The notes: generated by a model from the letters alone, not told the origin. Positions 1 to 6,367 are shown, counted from the stretch's first letter. The stretch: DNA of 15,036 bases from SIAJ01 sp036266155 (GCA_036266155.1 DATANR010000394.1:1-15036); one strand, 5' to 3'. Translations and numbers: made by a program.

Positions 1-15
1 TAAACCCTGATTCAA

Positions 16-87
16 GCTGCTGTAGCTCAGTGGTAGAGCACTTCATTGGTAATGAAGAGGTCATGGGTTCAACCCCCATCAGCAGCT
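16..87 (+). tRNA. trnT: tRNA-Thr (anticodon GGT)
   Basis: Full cloverleaf. The acceptor arm GCTGCTG (16-22) pairs perfectly with CAGCAGC (80-86), and T87 is the discriminator. The D-stem begins GCTC (25-28). The anticodon stem CTTCA (41-45)/TGAAG (53-57) encloses loop TTGGTAA, giving anticodon GGT at 48-50, which reads ACC and ACU threonine codons. The T-arm is ATGGG (63-67)/CCCAT (75-79) with loop TTCAACC. The 3' CCA is not encoded, so it must be added after transcription. It lies 96 bp upstream of tuf; a threonine tRNA directly before tuf is a common bacterial arrangement (thrT-tufB in E. coli) and suggests co-transcription. Its promoter would lie before the window or in its first 15 bases and is not visible. 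Confidence 0.97.
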
Positions 88-183
88 TTCGGGATCGACA
101 GGATAAAAATGTTCCCGCGGCAGTGGGGGCGCACGGGCGCTCGCCACGGATAATCTCACCATCCGATCCTACTGGGGAGCACA

Positions 184-1422
<1,239 letters not shown>

Positions 1423-1428
1423 CGGCGA

Positions 1429-1528
1429 GGGTATGGGGTATGGGGTATGGGGTATGGCGATAAGTCACGCCAAACGTGTCCTGTACAGGATGATGTTGGC
1501 CATACCCGATACCCCATACCCTATACCC
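1429..1528 (+). repeat. Inverted array of GGGTATG heptamers (large hairpin, G-rich arm)
   Basis: Four tandem copies of a 7-bp unit (GGGTATG) occupy 1429-1456, six bases after the tuf stop. A degenerate inverted copy (CATACCC-type units) lies at 1499-1528. Arms 1429-1458 and 1499-1528 pair over 30 positions with only a G-T wobble (1435/1522) and one G-G mismatch (1449/1508). The 40-nt loop contains the perfect palindrome TCCTGTACAGGA (1479-1490). The left arm has four or more runs of three to four G separated by TAT, so it could form a G-quadruplex in the transcript or on the non-template strand. It sits between tuf and tRNA-Trp and would form a very stable structure in the tuf 3' region. Whether it acts as terminator, mRNA stabiliser, processing signal or dispersed genomic repeat cannot be told from one copy. 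Confidence 0.85.
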
Positions 1529-1535
1529 CGTTCAC

Positions 1536-1608
1536 AGGGGCGTAGCTCAATTGGCAGAGCACTCGTCTCCAAAACGAGCGGTTGAGTGTTCGATTCACTC
1601 CGCCCCTG
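1536..1608 (+). tRNA. trnW: tRNA-Trp (anticodon CCA)
   Basis: Full cloverleaf. Acceptor AGGGGCG (1536-1542) pairs with CGCCCCT (1601-1607), and G1608 is the discriminator, as usual for bacterial tRNA-Trp. The D-arm is GCTC (1545-1548)/GAGC (1557-1560). The anticodon stem CTCGT (1562-1566)/ACGAG (1574-1578) encloses CTCCAAA, placing CCA at 1569-1571, which reads UGG. The T-arm GAGTG (1584-1588)/CACTC (1596-1600) has loop TTCGATT. The 3' CCA end is not encoded. Its place between tuf and secE is a widely conserved bacterial order. The heptamer hairpin ends 7 bp before the tRNA, so the two would lie side by side on a shared transcript and the tRNA 5' end would need processing next to that structure. 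Confidence 0.97.
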
Positions 1609-1641
1609 CTACATTGATTCGGTAAGCTGGTTGCCTGCATT

Positions 1642-1677
1642 CGCCCGTCCCTGGATCGGGGGCGGGCGGTCGTATTG
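1642..1677 (+). terminator. Hairpin after tRNA-Trp, terminator-like
   Basis: CGCCCGTCCC (1642-1651) pairs with 1659-1668 over 10 bp including one G-T wobble, with a 7-nt loop. The tail immediately after is GTCGTATTG (1669-1677), a poor U-tract. The same kind of tail (GTCGTTTG) follows the hairpins after nusG and after rpoC. It starts 33 bp after the tRNA and 104 bp before secE, so it could end or attenuate the tRNA/tuf transcript. Function is inferred from structure only. Confidence 0.55.
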
Positions 1678-1745
1678 ATGTACCGTGAATGTCCGCCGCC
1701 CGGCACGATGCCCGGGCCGACCCTCAGGCTGAACAGGATAGCCTC

Positions 1746-2861
1746 ATGGCTGTTGCCGTCCCAACGTCGTCGGAAGCACAGAAATCCAGCCAGCCGCTTG
1801 GTCTGGTGGCGGCGAGCGTCGCCGGAGCGGCCTTCGTACTGGCGGCCGCGGGTGTTGTGCTGCGCCTGATCCCGTGGTTGTGGGACAACGGCGTCAACGA
1901 TGCCATCGGCGGGTCGACGAACAGCTTCGTGTCCACAGCATTGCAATTGGTCGTTCAAGTGGGCGCTGCGATCGGGTTGATTTGGGGCGGCTCCAAACTC
2001 GCCAGCGGCCCGAAGGCTGTCGGCGTTCGCGGCGGCATCCTGCTGATGGTCGTCGTCGTCTTTATCGCCGTGTTCTGTTTGAAGGGCTTCTACGAACAGG
2101 TTGGACGGCCAATGTCGTTCAGCCACATCGTGGTGCTCCTCTTCTATGTGGTGATGGGCTTCTTGCTAGTTCAGCTTTTCCGCACCAAGCGCTTCAGCCA
2201 GTGGGCCATCGCGATCGATCAAGGCGGTTGGCTCGACACGCACACGCACAAGCGGACGCAAGGGCTTCGCGTCCGCCGGCTGACAATGTTGGGGATCCTC
2301 CTGATCGCCGGCGCCGGCATCTGGACGTTGATGAATCACAACTATCTGCCCAAGAATTCGGAAGTCACGCTTCCGAACGGCCAGAAGGTTTACAACCGCA
2401 TGGGCGACTGGGTTCTCGGCGGGACGCTGTTGACGCCGGAGTTGCCCGATAAGGACGCAACGCTCGAGAAACGCGAGGCCTTGCAGATCGAGAACCGCGC
2501 TCGGCCACGGGTCGAGGGCGGCATCACTCTGATCCCGGACCTTCAGTTCACCGTGCCATTGCTGTTGATCGCATTCACGCTCTGGTTCACGTGGCGAGCC
2601 GTGAACTACCCGACATTCGCGGACTTCTTAATCGCCACCGAGGCTGAGATCAACAAGGTTTCCTGGACCTCGCGCAAGGCGCTGATCCGGGACACGGTCG
2701 TCGTGCTGACTTCGTTGATCTTGCTGACAGTATTCCTGTTCGTCGTCGATATGTTCTGGAATACGCTGCTGAGTCACCGGTGGATCGGCGTGTTGCCGAC
2801 GGAAAAGGAACAGCAGGAAGCGATCGGTAAGGTAGATTCTCGACCCGTCACTGATTGGTAA
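1746..2861 (+). CDS. secE: SecE, preprotein translocase subunit with long multi-pass N-terminal extension
   Basis: Component of the SecYEG channel in the cytoplasmic membrane. The SecE domain is at the C-terminus (about 290-341): FADFLIATEAEINKVSW followed by TSRKALIRDT and the membrane helix VVVLTSLILLTVFLFVVD. The usual WPSR/WPTR proline is Thr here. The protein is 371 residues, against 127 in E. coli and about 60-70 in many other bacteria. Hydrophobic segments are near 19-46, 62-81, 97-115, 126-145, 178-196, 267-285 and 317-339. Lys/Arg-rich loops (83-96, 146-178) fit a cytoplasmic N-terminus, which would place about 199-266 outside the membrane. ATG 1746 is chosen because AGGATA (1735-1740) precedes it; an in-frame ATG at 1689 would add 19 polar residues but has no clear ribosome-binding site. 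The order trnW-secE-nusG supports the call. The extension's role is unknown to me. Confidence 0.93.
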   Translation: MAVAVPTSSEAQKSSQPLGLVAASVAGAAFVLAAAGVVLRLIPWLWDNGVNDAIGGSTNSFVSTALQLVVQVGAAIGLIWGGSKLASGPKAVGVRGGILLMVVVVFIAVFCLKGFYEQVGRPMSFSHIVVLLFYVVMGFLLVQLFRTKRFSQWAIAIDQGGWLDTHTHKRTQGLRVRRLTMLGILLIAGAGIWTLMNHNYLPKNSEVTLPNGQKVYNRMGDWVLGGTLLTPELPDKDATLEKREALQIENRARPRVEGGITLIPDLQFTVPLLLIAFTLWFTWRAVNYPTFADFLIATEAEINKVSWTSRKALIRDTVVVLTSLILLTVFLFVVDMFWNTLLSHRWIGVLPTEKEQQEAIGKVDSRPVTDW

Positions 2862-2886
2862 TACCCGCCCGACGAGGGGCGACGCA

Positions 2887-3642
2887 ATGAACGAAGAGCC
2901 CGAAGCGAATTCGATGCCTGAAGAGAGCGTTCCGTCGCCGGAAGCGCCGAGTACGCCCGCGCCAGTCGAGGCCGACGCACCGGCTGCCGCAGCTCCGGCC
3001 GAGACGGCAGGCGCCGTCGCCACTGCTGCGGCTCCCGCGGCGCCATCGAAGAAGTGGTACGTCGTGAAGGTGCAGAGCGGCCGAGAGGACTCGATTCGCG
3101 GCAATTTAGAACGGCGCATCAAGCTCGAGAATCTTGAGCAGTATGTTGGCCGCGTCGTGGTGCCGGTCGAGAAGATCACCGAGGTTCGCGACGGCAAGCG
3201 GCGGATCAAGAAGGTCAAGAAGTTCCCCGGCTATCTGTTCTGCGAAGTCGAGTTCAACGAACACGTGCTGTACTTGTTCCGCGAGACGTCCGGCGTCGGC
3301 GATTTCGTCGGCGGCACTGGAACTGGGCCGAACAAGCTGCCGCAGCCGATGACCGATCGGGAAGTGCAGCGCATGCTGGCAGACCAGGACGAATTGGCGC
3401 CCGACGGCAAGCCAATCAAGAAGGACGAAGAGGAAGTTACGACGGGCAAGGGCCGGATCAAGCTCGACTACGATGTCGGTGATACGGTCAAGGTCCGCGA
3501 GGGGATGTTTGCGAACATGGAAGGCCCGGTCACGGAAATTGCCGATCGCGACAGTCAGAGTCCGAAAGTGAAGGTGACTTTGACGATTTGGGGTCGGCCC
3601 GTGCCGGTGGACCTGGATTACTGGCAGGTGGATCGAGTGTAG
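2887..3642 (+). CDS. nusG: Transcription termination/antitermination factor NusG
   Basis: Binds RNA polymerase and links it to Rho or to the ribosome. 251 residues, against 181 in E. coli. Residues 1-54 form an Ala/Pro/Glu-rich, probably disordered tail. The NGN domain begins at KKWYVVKVQSGRE (55-67), with KKFPGYLFCEVEF (111-123) in its core. Residues about 165-193 are a charged linker (DQDELAPDGKPIKKDEEE and following) longer than usual. The KOW domain is 196-251, with VGDTVKVREGMFANMEGPV and a GRPVPVDLDYWQV end. ATG 2887 follows GAGGGG (2874-2879), 25 bp after the secE stop, so the two genes are almost certainly one transcriptional unit. A later start near residue 54 would give a conventional NusG, but the visible Shine-Dalgarno favours the long form. 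Confidence 0.97.
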   Translation: MNEEPEANSMPEESVPSPEAPSTPAPVEADAPAAAAPAETAGAVATAAAPAAPSKKWYVVKVQSGREDSIRGNLERRIKLENLEQYVGRVVVPVEKITEVRDGKRRIKKVKKFPGYLFCEVEFNEHVLYLFRETSGVGDFVGGTGTGPNKLPQPMTDREVQRMLADQDELAPDGKPIKKDEEEVTTGKGRIKLDYDVGDTVKVREGMFANMEGPVTEIADRDSQSPKVKVTLTIWGRPVPVDLDYWQVDRV

Positions 3643-3648
3643 CGCGCT

Positions 3649-3664
3649 ACGCCGCAAGCGGCGT
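3649..3664 (+). other. Small hairpin just after nusG
   Basis: ACGCCG (3649-3654) and CGGCGT (3659-3664) form a perfect 6-bp stem with loop CAAG, six bases after the nusG stop. It is the first of two hairpins in the 89-bp nusG-rplK spacer. It has no T-tract and may only protect the mRNA 3' end or be part of a larger leader fold. Confidence 0.5.
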
Positions 3665-3680
3665 GTAAAACCGAGAAAAA

Positions 3681-3716
3681 GGACACCCTCGACTGGTCGG
3701 GGGTGTCCGTCGTTTG
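3681..3716 (+). terminator. Terminator or attenuator between nusG and rplK
   Basis: GGACACCC (3681-3688) pairs with GGGTGTCC (3701-3708), and the inner bases extend the stem to 12 bp with a 4-nt loop (CTGG). Five A's precede it (3676-3680) and GTCGTTTG (3709-3716) follows directly. It ends 15 bp before the rplK ribosome-binding/start region. It could end the secE-nusG transcript, or act as a partial attenuator before the ribosomal protein genes. No clear promoter for rplK is seen between it and the gene. The L1-binding autoregulatory site known in the rplK leader of other bacteria cannot be confirmed by eye. Confidence 0.6.
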
Positions 3717-3731
3717 TAGGACATACAGTCT

Positions 3732-4196
3732 ATGGCTAAGCAAGTCACTGCGCAAGTAAAGCTGCAATGCCCCGGCGGTCAAGCGACGCCGGCGCCGCCG
3801 GTCGGCCCTGCGCTCGGCGCCCACGGCGTGAATATCGGCATGTTCGTGAAGCAGTTCAACGACAAGACCGCGGCGCTCAAGGGGATGATGACGCCGGTCG
3901 TCATCACGGTGTATTCGGACCGATCGTTCGAGTTCATCATCAAGTCGCCACCGGCCGCCGTGCTCTTGAAGCAGGCAGCCGGGCTGCCGATCGAGAAGAA
4001 GGCCGCCGGCAAGCAGCTTCCGGCCGAGGAGTTGGCCAAGAAATCGGGCAAATACAAGGGCTTCAAGGTCACAAAGAAGCAAGTCCTCGAGATCGCTGAA
4101 AAGAAGAAGAACGACCTCGGCGCTCGCGACATGGAGCACGCGGCCAGGATCATTGAGGGAACGGCCCGGTCGATGGGAATCACGGTTGAAGGTTAA
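3732..4196 (+). CDS. rplK: 50S ribosomal protein L11
   Basis: Part of the GTPase-associated centre of the large subunit, binding 23S rRNA near the factor site. 154 residues. The N-terminal domain carries TPAPPVGPALGAHGVNI (19-35), which holds the proline-rich segment where thiostrepton-type drugs and stringent-response signals act. The rRNA-binding C-terminal domain ends IIEGTARSMGITVEG, the family's usual end. Compared with E. coli L11 (142 residues) there is a lysine-rich insertion of about 13 residues in the region 85-105, between the conserved PPAAVLLKQAAG and VTKKQVLEIAEKK. ATG 3732 follows AGGA (3718-3721). First gene of rplK-rplA-rplJ-rplL, 89 bp after nusG. Confidence 0.98.
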   Translation: MAKQVTAQVKLQCPGGQATPAPPVGPALGAHGVNIGMFVKQFNDKTAALKGMMTPVVITVYSDRSFEFIIKSPPAAVLLKQAAGLPIEKKAAGKQLPAEELAKKSGKYKGFKVTKKQVLEIAEKKKNDLGARDMEHAARIIEGTARSMGITVEG

Positions 4197-4201
4197 GAAT
4201 C

Positions 4202-4241
4202 AATAGGACCTATGGGGCACATGAGTCCCATGGGTCCTATT
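4202..4241 (+). repeat. 15-bp hairpin of TAGGACC-type repeat, rplK-rplA spacer
   Basis: AATAGGACCTATGGG (4202-4216) pairs with CCCATGGGTCCTATT (4227-4241) over all 15 positions, with one G-T wobble (4211/4232) and a 10-nt loop. It begins five bases after the rplK stop codon and is followed by TAATT, so it resembles an intrinsic terminator with a short A/T tail. The sequence TAGGACCYAT recurs in the rplA-rplJ spacer and a related palindrome lies between rpoB and rpoC, so it may be a dispersed repeat rather than a dedicated terminator. It could adjust the ratio of L11 to L1 or protect the upstream mRNA. Confidence 0.75.
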
Positions 4242-4299
4242 TAATTAGGCTTCGGGGGAGGGTCTCAGGCCCGTGGACCCCAGCCACGAGGAAAGACAG

Positions 4300-5133
4300 A
4301 TGGCAGAAGAGACCGCCGCTGCGCCGGCCGAACAGCCGACGGCAGCCCCGCCAGCCGCACCTGATGCTCCGGCAACCGCCGCCCCTGAAGCGGAATCCGC
4401 GACGAAAAAGAAGAAGGCTGCTGGCGTCCCGCCCCGACGGGGCAAGAAGCTGCGCAACCATCTGAAGAACTTGCAACAGCGACTCGCCAAGGAAGGGGTT
4501 GTCCCCGTCCGCAAGGCGATTCAGACGCTGAAGTCGGTCAAGCGCGTGAAGTTCGACGAGACGGTCGAAATTCACATGAAGCTCGGCGTCGATACCAAGC
4601 AAGCGGATCAAGCGGTGCGTGGTTCGGTGCCGCTGCCGCACGGCATTGGCAAGACAGTGCGGATCGTCGTTTTCACGCAGGGTGACGATGTCGCCAAGGC
4701 CAAGGCGGCTGGTGCCGATTTCGCCGGCGGCGCTGAGTTGATTCAAAAGATCCAGCAGGAGAACTGGCTGGACTTCGACGTGGCCCTGGCTTCGCAAGCC
4801 CTGATGGGGCAGGTATCGCGGCTCGGCAAAGTGCTCGGTCCACGCGGCCTGATGCCGACGCCGAAGGCCGGCACGGTAATTCCCGCGAACGGAGACGTCG
4901 CAGCGGCTGTCAAGGAATTCAAGGCAGGCAAGGTCGAATATCGAGCGGATGCCGGCGGCAACGTTCACGCCGGCATCGGCAAGCTCTCGTTCGACGAAGA
5001 CAAGCTGGCGGACAACATTCAGGCGTTCGTCGACCAGATCCGGCACGCCAAACCCGCCGGTGTGCGTGGGAATTATGTGGAGAGCGTCACGGTTTCCGCG
5101 ACGATGTCGCCGGGCATTCGCGTAACCGTTTAG
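4300..5133 (+). CDS. rplA: 50S ribosomal protein L1
   Basis: Binds 23S rRNA at the L1 stalk, which moves deacylated tRNA out of the E site; in many bacteria it also represses its own rplK-rplA mRNA. 277 residues, against 234 in E. coli. The extra length is an N-terminal Ala/Pro-rich tail (1-35) ending in KKKK (36-39). The L1 fold begins near residue 47 (RGKKLRNHL). The family signature LGKVLGPRGLMPTPKAGTV is at 175-193. ATG 4300 is preferred because GAGGAAAG (4288-4295) sits at the right distance; an in-frame GTG at 4273 would place that site inside the gene. The stop codon TAG (5131-5133) is itself the first three bases of a spacer repeat. The tail resembles in composition the one on NusG. 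Confidence 0.97.
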   Translation: MAEETAAAPAEQPTAAPPAAPDAPATAAPEAESATKKKKAAGVPPRRGKKLRNHLKNLQQRLAKEGVVPVRKAIQTLKSVKRVKFDETVEIHMKLGVDTKQADQAVRGSVPLPHGIGKTVRIVVFTQGDDVAKAKAAGADFAGGAELIQKIQQENWLDFDVALASQALMGQVSRLGKVLGPRGLMPTPKAGTVIPANGDVAAAVKEFKAGKVEYRADAGGNVHAGIGKLSFDEDKLADNIQAFVDQIRHAKPAGVRGNYVESVTVSATMSPGIRVTV

Positions 5134-5170
5134 GACCCATACGACTTACGGGCCTCATAGGTCCCATGAG
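5131..5170 (+). repeat. TAGGACCCAT repeat pair, rplA-rplJ spacer
   Basis: TAGGACCCAT (5131-5140) and CATAGGTCCCAT (5156-5167) are members of the motif seen in the rplK-rplA spacer. The first contains the rplA stop codon. GGACC (5133-5137) can pair with GGTCC (5160-5164). A local hairpin, CTCAT (5154-5158) with ATGAG (5166-5170), competes with that pairing. ATACGAC at 5139-5145 recurs at 10501-10507 upstream of rpoC. The whole spacer is 47 bp, too short by itself to hold a full L10 leader of the known type. Confidence 0.6.
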
Positions 5171-5180
5171 ATAACTGATC

Positions 5181-5738
5181 ATGAGCAAGCTCGTCAAAAA
5201 AATGGAATACGACGCTCTGGAGAAAACGTTCTCCGGCGTGCGTGACCTTGTTCTCCTGACCCCGAGCAAGATCGATTCGGGCCTGGAATACAGCTTCCGC
5301 AAACAGTTGCGGGAGAAGAAGGTTCGCGTCCAGATGGTGAAGAACTCGCTGGCCCAGCGGGTTTTCGAGGCTCAGGGCGTCAAGCTGGATGCGAAGATCT
5401 GGACCGGCACGACGCTGGTCGCCTGGGGCGCCGATTCGATCAAGGACCTGTCCAAGGCCGTCGACGGGCTGATCAAGGATATTGAGAAGAAGGACCCGAA
5501 AGCGAAGGACAAGCTGAAGGTCAAGACGGCAGTCGCGGACGGCATTCCGGTCGCCATGGACCTGGCGATGAAGATGCCGACGCGCCTGGAGGCGATCGGC
5601 GAGATCATCGGCATGATCCTCGGCCCGGGTTCGTCGCTTGCGGCGTGCCTGATTGGGCCCGGCGGTCAGGTCGCCAGCCAGATCGCCAGTATCGCAGACA
5701 AGAAGGAAGAGGCTGCACCGGCAACGGCCGCGGCTTGA
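5181..5738 (+). CDS. rplJ: 50S ribosomal protein L10 (stalk base)
   Basis: Anchors the L7/L12 dimers to the ribosome and binds 23S rRNA next to L11. 185 residues, slightly longer than E. coli (165). The N-terminal domain has FRKQLREKKVRVQMVKNSLA, matching the LR...V.KNTL region of the family. The C-terminal helix region (about 145-172), expected to bind L7/L12 dimers, leads to an acidic and Ala-rich end (KKEEAAPATAAA). Sequence is quite diverged from proteobacterial L10, so identity also rests on position before rplL. Only a weak GAGA (5168-5171) precedes ATG 5181, so initiation may depend on coupling to rplA or on mRNA structure. In other bacteria the L10-L7/L12 complex represses its own mRNA. 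Confidence 0.95.
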   Translation: MSKLVKKMEYDALEKTFSGVRDLVLLTPSKIDSGLEYSFRKQLREKKVRVQMVKNSLAQRVFEAQGVKLDAKIWTGTTLVAWGADSIKDLSKAVDGLIKDIEKKDPKAKDKLKVKTAVADGIPVAMDLAMKMPTRLEAIGEIIGMILGPGSSLAACLIGPGGQVASQIASIADKKEEAAPATAAA

Positions 5739-5799
5739 GCCGCTAGCGGCTTAATGATGAACAACCGAAGCTATTACGCCAGCCGCCTGCTTCAGCGGC
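5738..5799 (+). other. Perfect palindrome and second hairpin in rplJ-rplL spacer
   Basis: AGCCGCTAGCGGCT (5738-5751) is a perfect 14-bp palindrome starting on the last base of the rplJ stop codon. A competing stem CGGCT (5731-5735)/AGCCG (5738-5742) overlaps it. A second small hairpin, GCCGC (5782-5786)/GCGGC (5795-5799), lies 18 bp before the rplL ribosome-binding site (GAGG, 5817-5820). L7/L12 is needed in several copies per ribosome, so structures here could separate the translation or decay of rplL from rplJ; that is inference. Confidence 0.5.
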
Positions 5800-5828
5800 A
5801 CAGTCAATAAAGGATCGAGGTTTCTACC

Positions 5829-6236
5829 ATGGCTGACACTGCCGTTGCCCCGGAGATCAAGGATCTCGGGGACAAGATTGCCAAGCTGACCATCGTTCAG
5901 GCGGTGGCGCTGAAAGACTATCTCAAGCAAGAGTACAAGATCGAGCCGGCTGCCGGTGGCGGCGTCATGATGGCGGCCGCTGCCGGTCCTGCCGCAGCGG
6001 CTGAGAAGCCGGCCGAGCAAACCGAGTTCGCCGTGATTCTCGAAGCCGGCTTTGACGCCGCCAAGAAGATCGGCATCATCAAGGTGGTCCGCGAGTTGGC
6101 TGGCCTCGGCCTCGCCGAAGCCAAGGCGTTCGTCGAGGGCGCGCCGAAGCCCGTCAAGGAAGGCGTCGACAAGCCGACGGCCGAAAAGATCAAGAAGCAG
6201 CTCGAGGACGCGGGCGCGAAGGTTTCGATCAAGTAG
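5829..6236 (+). CDS. rplL: 50S ribosomal protein L7/L12
   Basis: Flexible stalk protein present in several copies per ribosome, which recruits translational GTPases such as EF-Tu. 135 residues, against 121 in E. coli. Residues about 9-37 form the dimerisation domain that binds L10; 42-62 is a Gly/Ala/Pro-rich hinge (AAGGGVMMAAAAGPAAAA); the factor-binding C-terminal domain starts at EQTEFAVILEAG (63-74) and holds KVVRELAGLGLAEAKAFVE and EGVDKPTAEKIKKQLEDAGA. GLGLAEAK has Ala where E. coli has Lys (GLGLKEAK). ATG 5829 follows GAGG (5817-5820), 90 bp after rplJ. Last gene of the ribosomal protein block before the long spacer. Confidence 0.98.
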   Translation: MADTAVAPEIKDLGDKIAKLTIVQAVALKDYLKQEYKIEPAAGGGVMMAAAAGPAAAAEKPAEQTEFAVILEAGFDAAKKIGIIKVVRELAGLGLAEAKAFVEGAPKPVKEGVDKPTAEKIKKQLEDAGAKVSIK

Positions 6237-6266
6237 TTGTACGGGCGTCGCTTGCGAAATGCTCGC

Positions 6267-6367
6267 CGGCATACCGTATGCCGAATTTGAAAAAAATGAA
6301 CCCGGGGTATCGACTCTGTCGGTACACCCGGGTACTATAACTTTTACGCAACCCTCACATTCGGCAT
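6267..6367 (+). promoter_or_regulatory. Alternative-pairing RNA element, rplL-rpoB spacer
   Basis: Bases 6277-6286 can pair in two exclusive ways. TATGCCG (6277-6283) pairs with CGGCATA (6267-6273) in a tight 7-bp hairpin. ATGCCGAAT (6278-6286) pairs perfectly over 9 bp with ATTCGGCAT (6359-6367), which would enclose the terminator-like hairpin at 6300-6333. Mutually exclusive stems around a strong hairpin are the layout expected of an attenuator or other RNA switch controlling readthrough into rpoBC. E. coli also has attenuation between rplL and rpoB. The pairings are seen in the sequence; the regulatory role is inference. Weaker explanations are a dispersed repeat or chance. Confidence 0.45.
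6300..6345 (+). terminator. Strong hairpin downstream of rplL, terminator or attenuator
   Basis: ACCCGGG (6300-6306) pairs with CCCGGGT (6327-6333), and TATCGAC (6308-6314) pairs with GTCGGTA (6318-6324), with one G-T wobble, a small bulge and loop TCT. A run of seven A's (6290-6296) precedes it. ACTATAACTTTT follows, the most T-rich tail of the hairpins in this window. It lies 63 bp after rplL. It may end most rplKAJL transcripts and let only a fraction continue into rpoB. Confidence 0.65.

Noticed and set aside
123..147. Imperfect hairpin in the tuf leader (GTGG/CCAC and GCGC/GCGC)
   Set aside because: Short stems with an internal loop in GC-rich DNA are frequent; there is no tail or second pairing to suggest a terminator or switch.
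1429..1528. CRISPR-like array
   Set aside because: Repeats are only 7 bp, directly adjacent without spacers, and inverted across the element; no cas gene is near.
1689..1745. Upstream ATG for secE (19 more residues)
   Set aside because: No Shine-Dalgarno sequence before it, the added residues are polar and unlike a membrane protein start, and ATG 1746 has AGGATA at a suitable distance. It cannot be fully excluded.
4273..4299. GTG start for rplA
   Set aside because: The only good ribosome-binding site (4288-4295) would then be inside the gene; ATG 4300 is correctly spaced.
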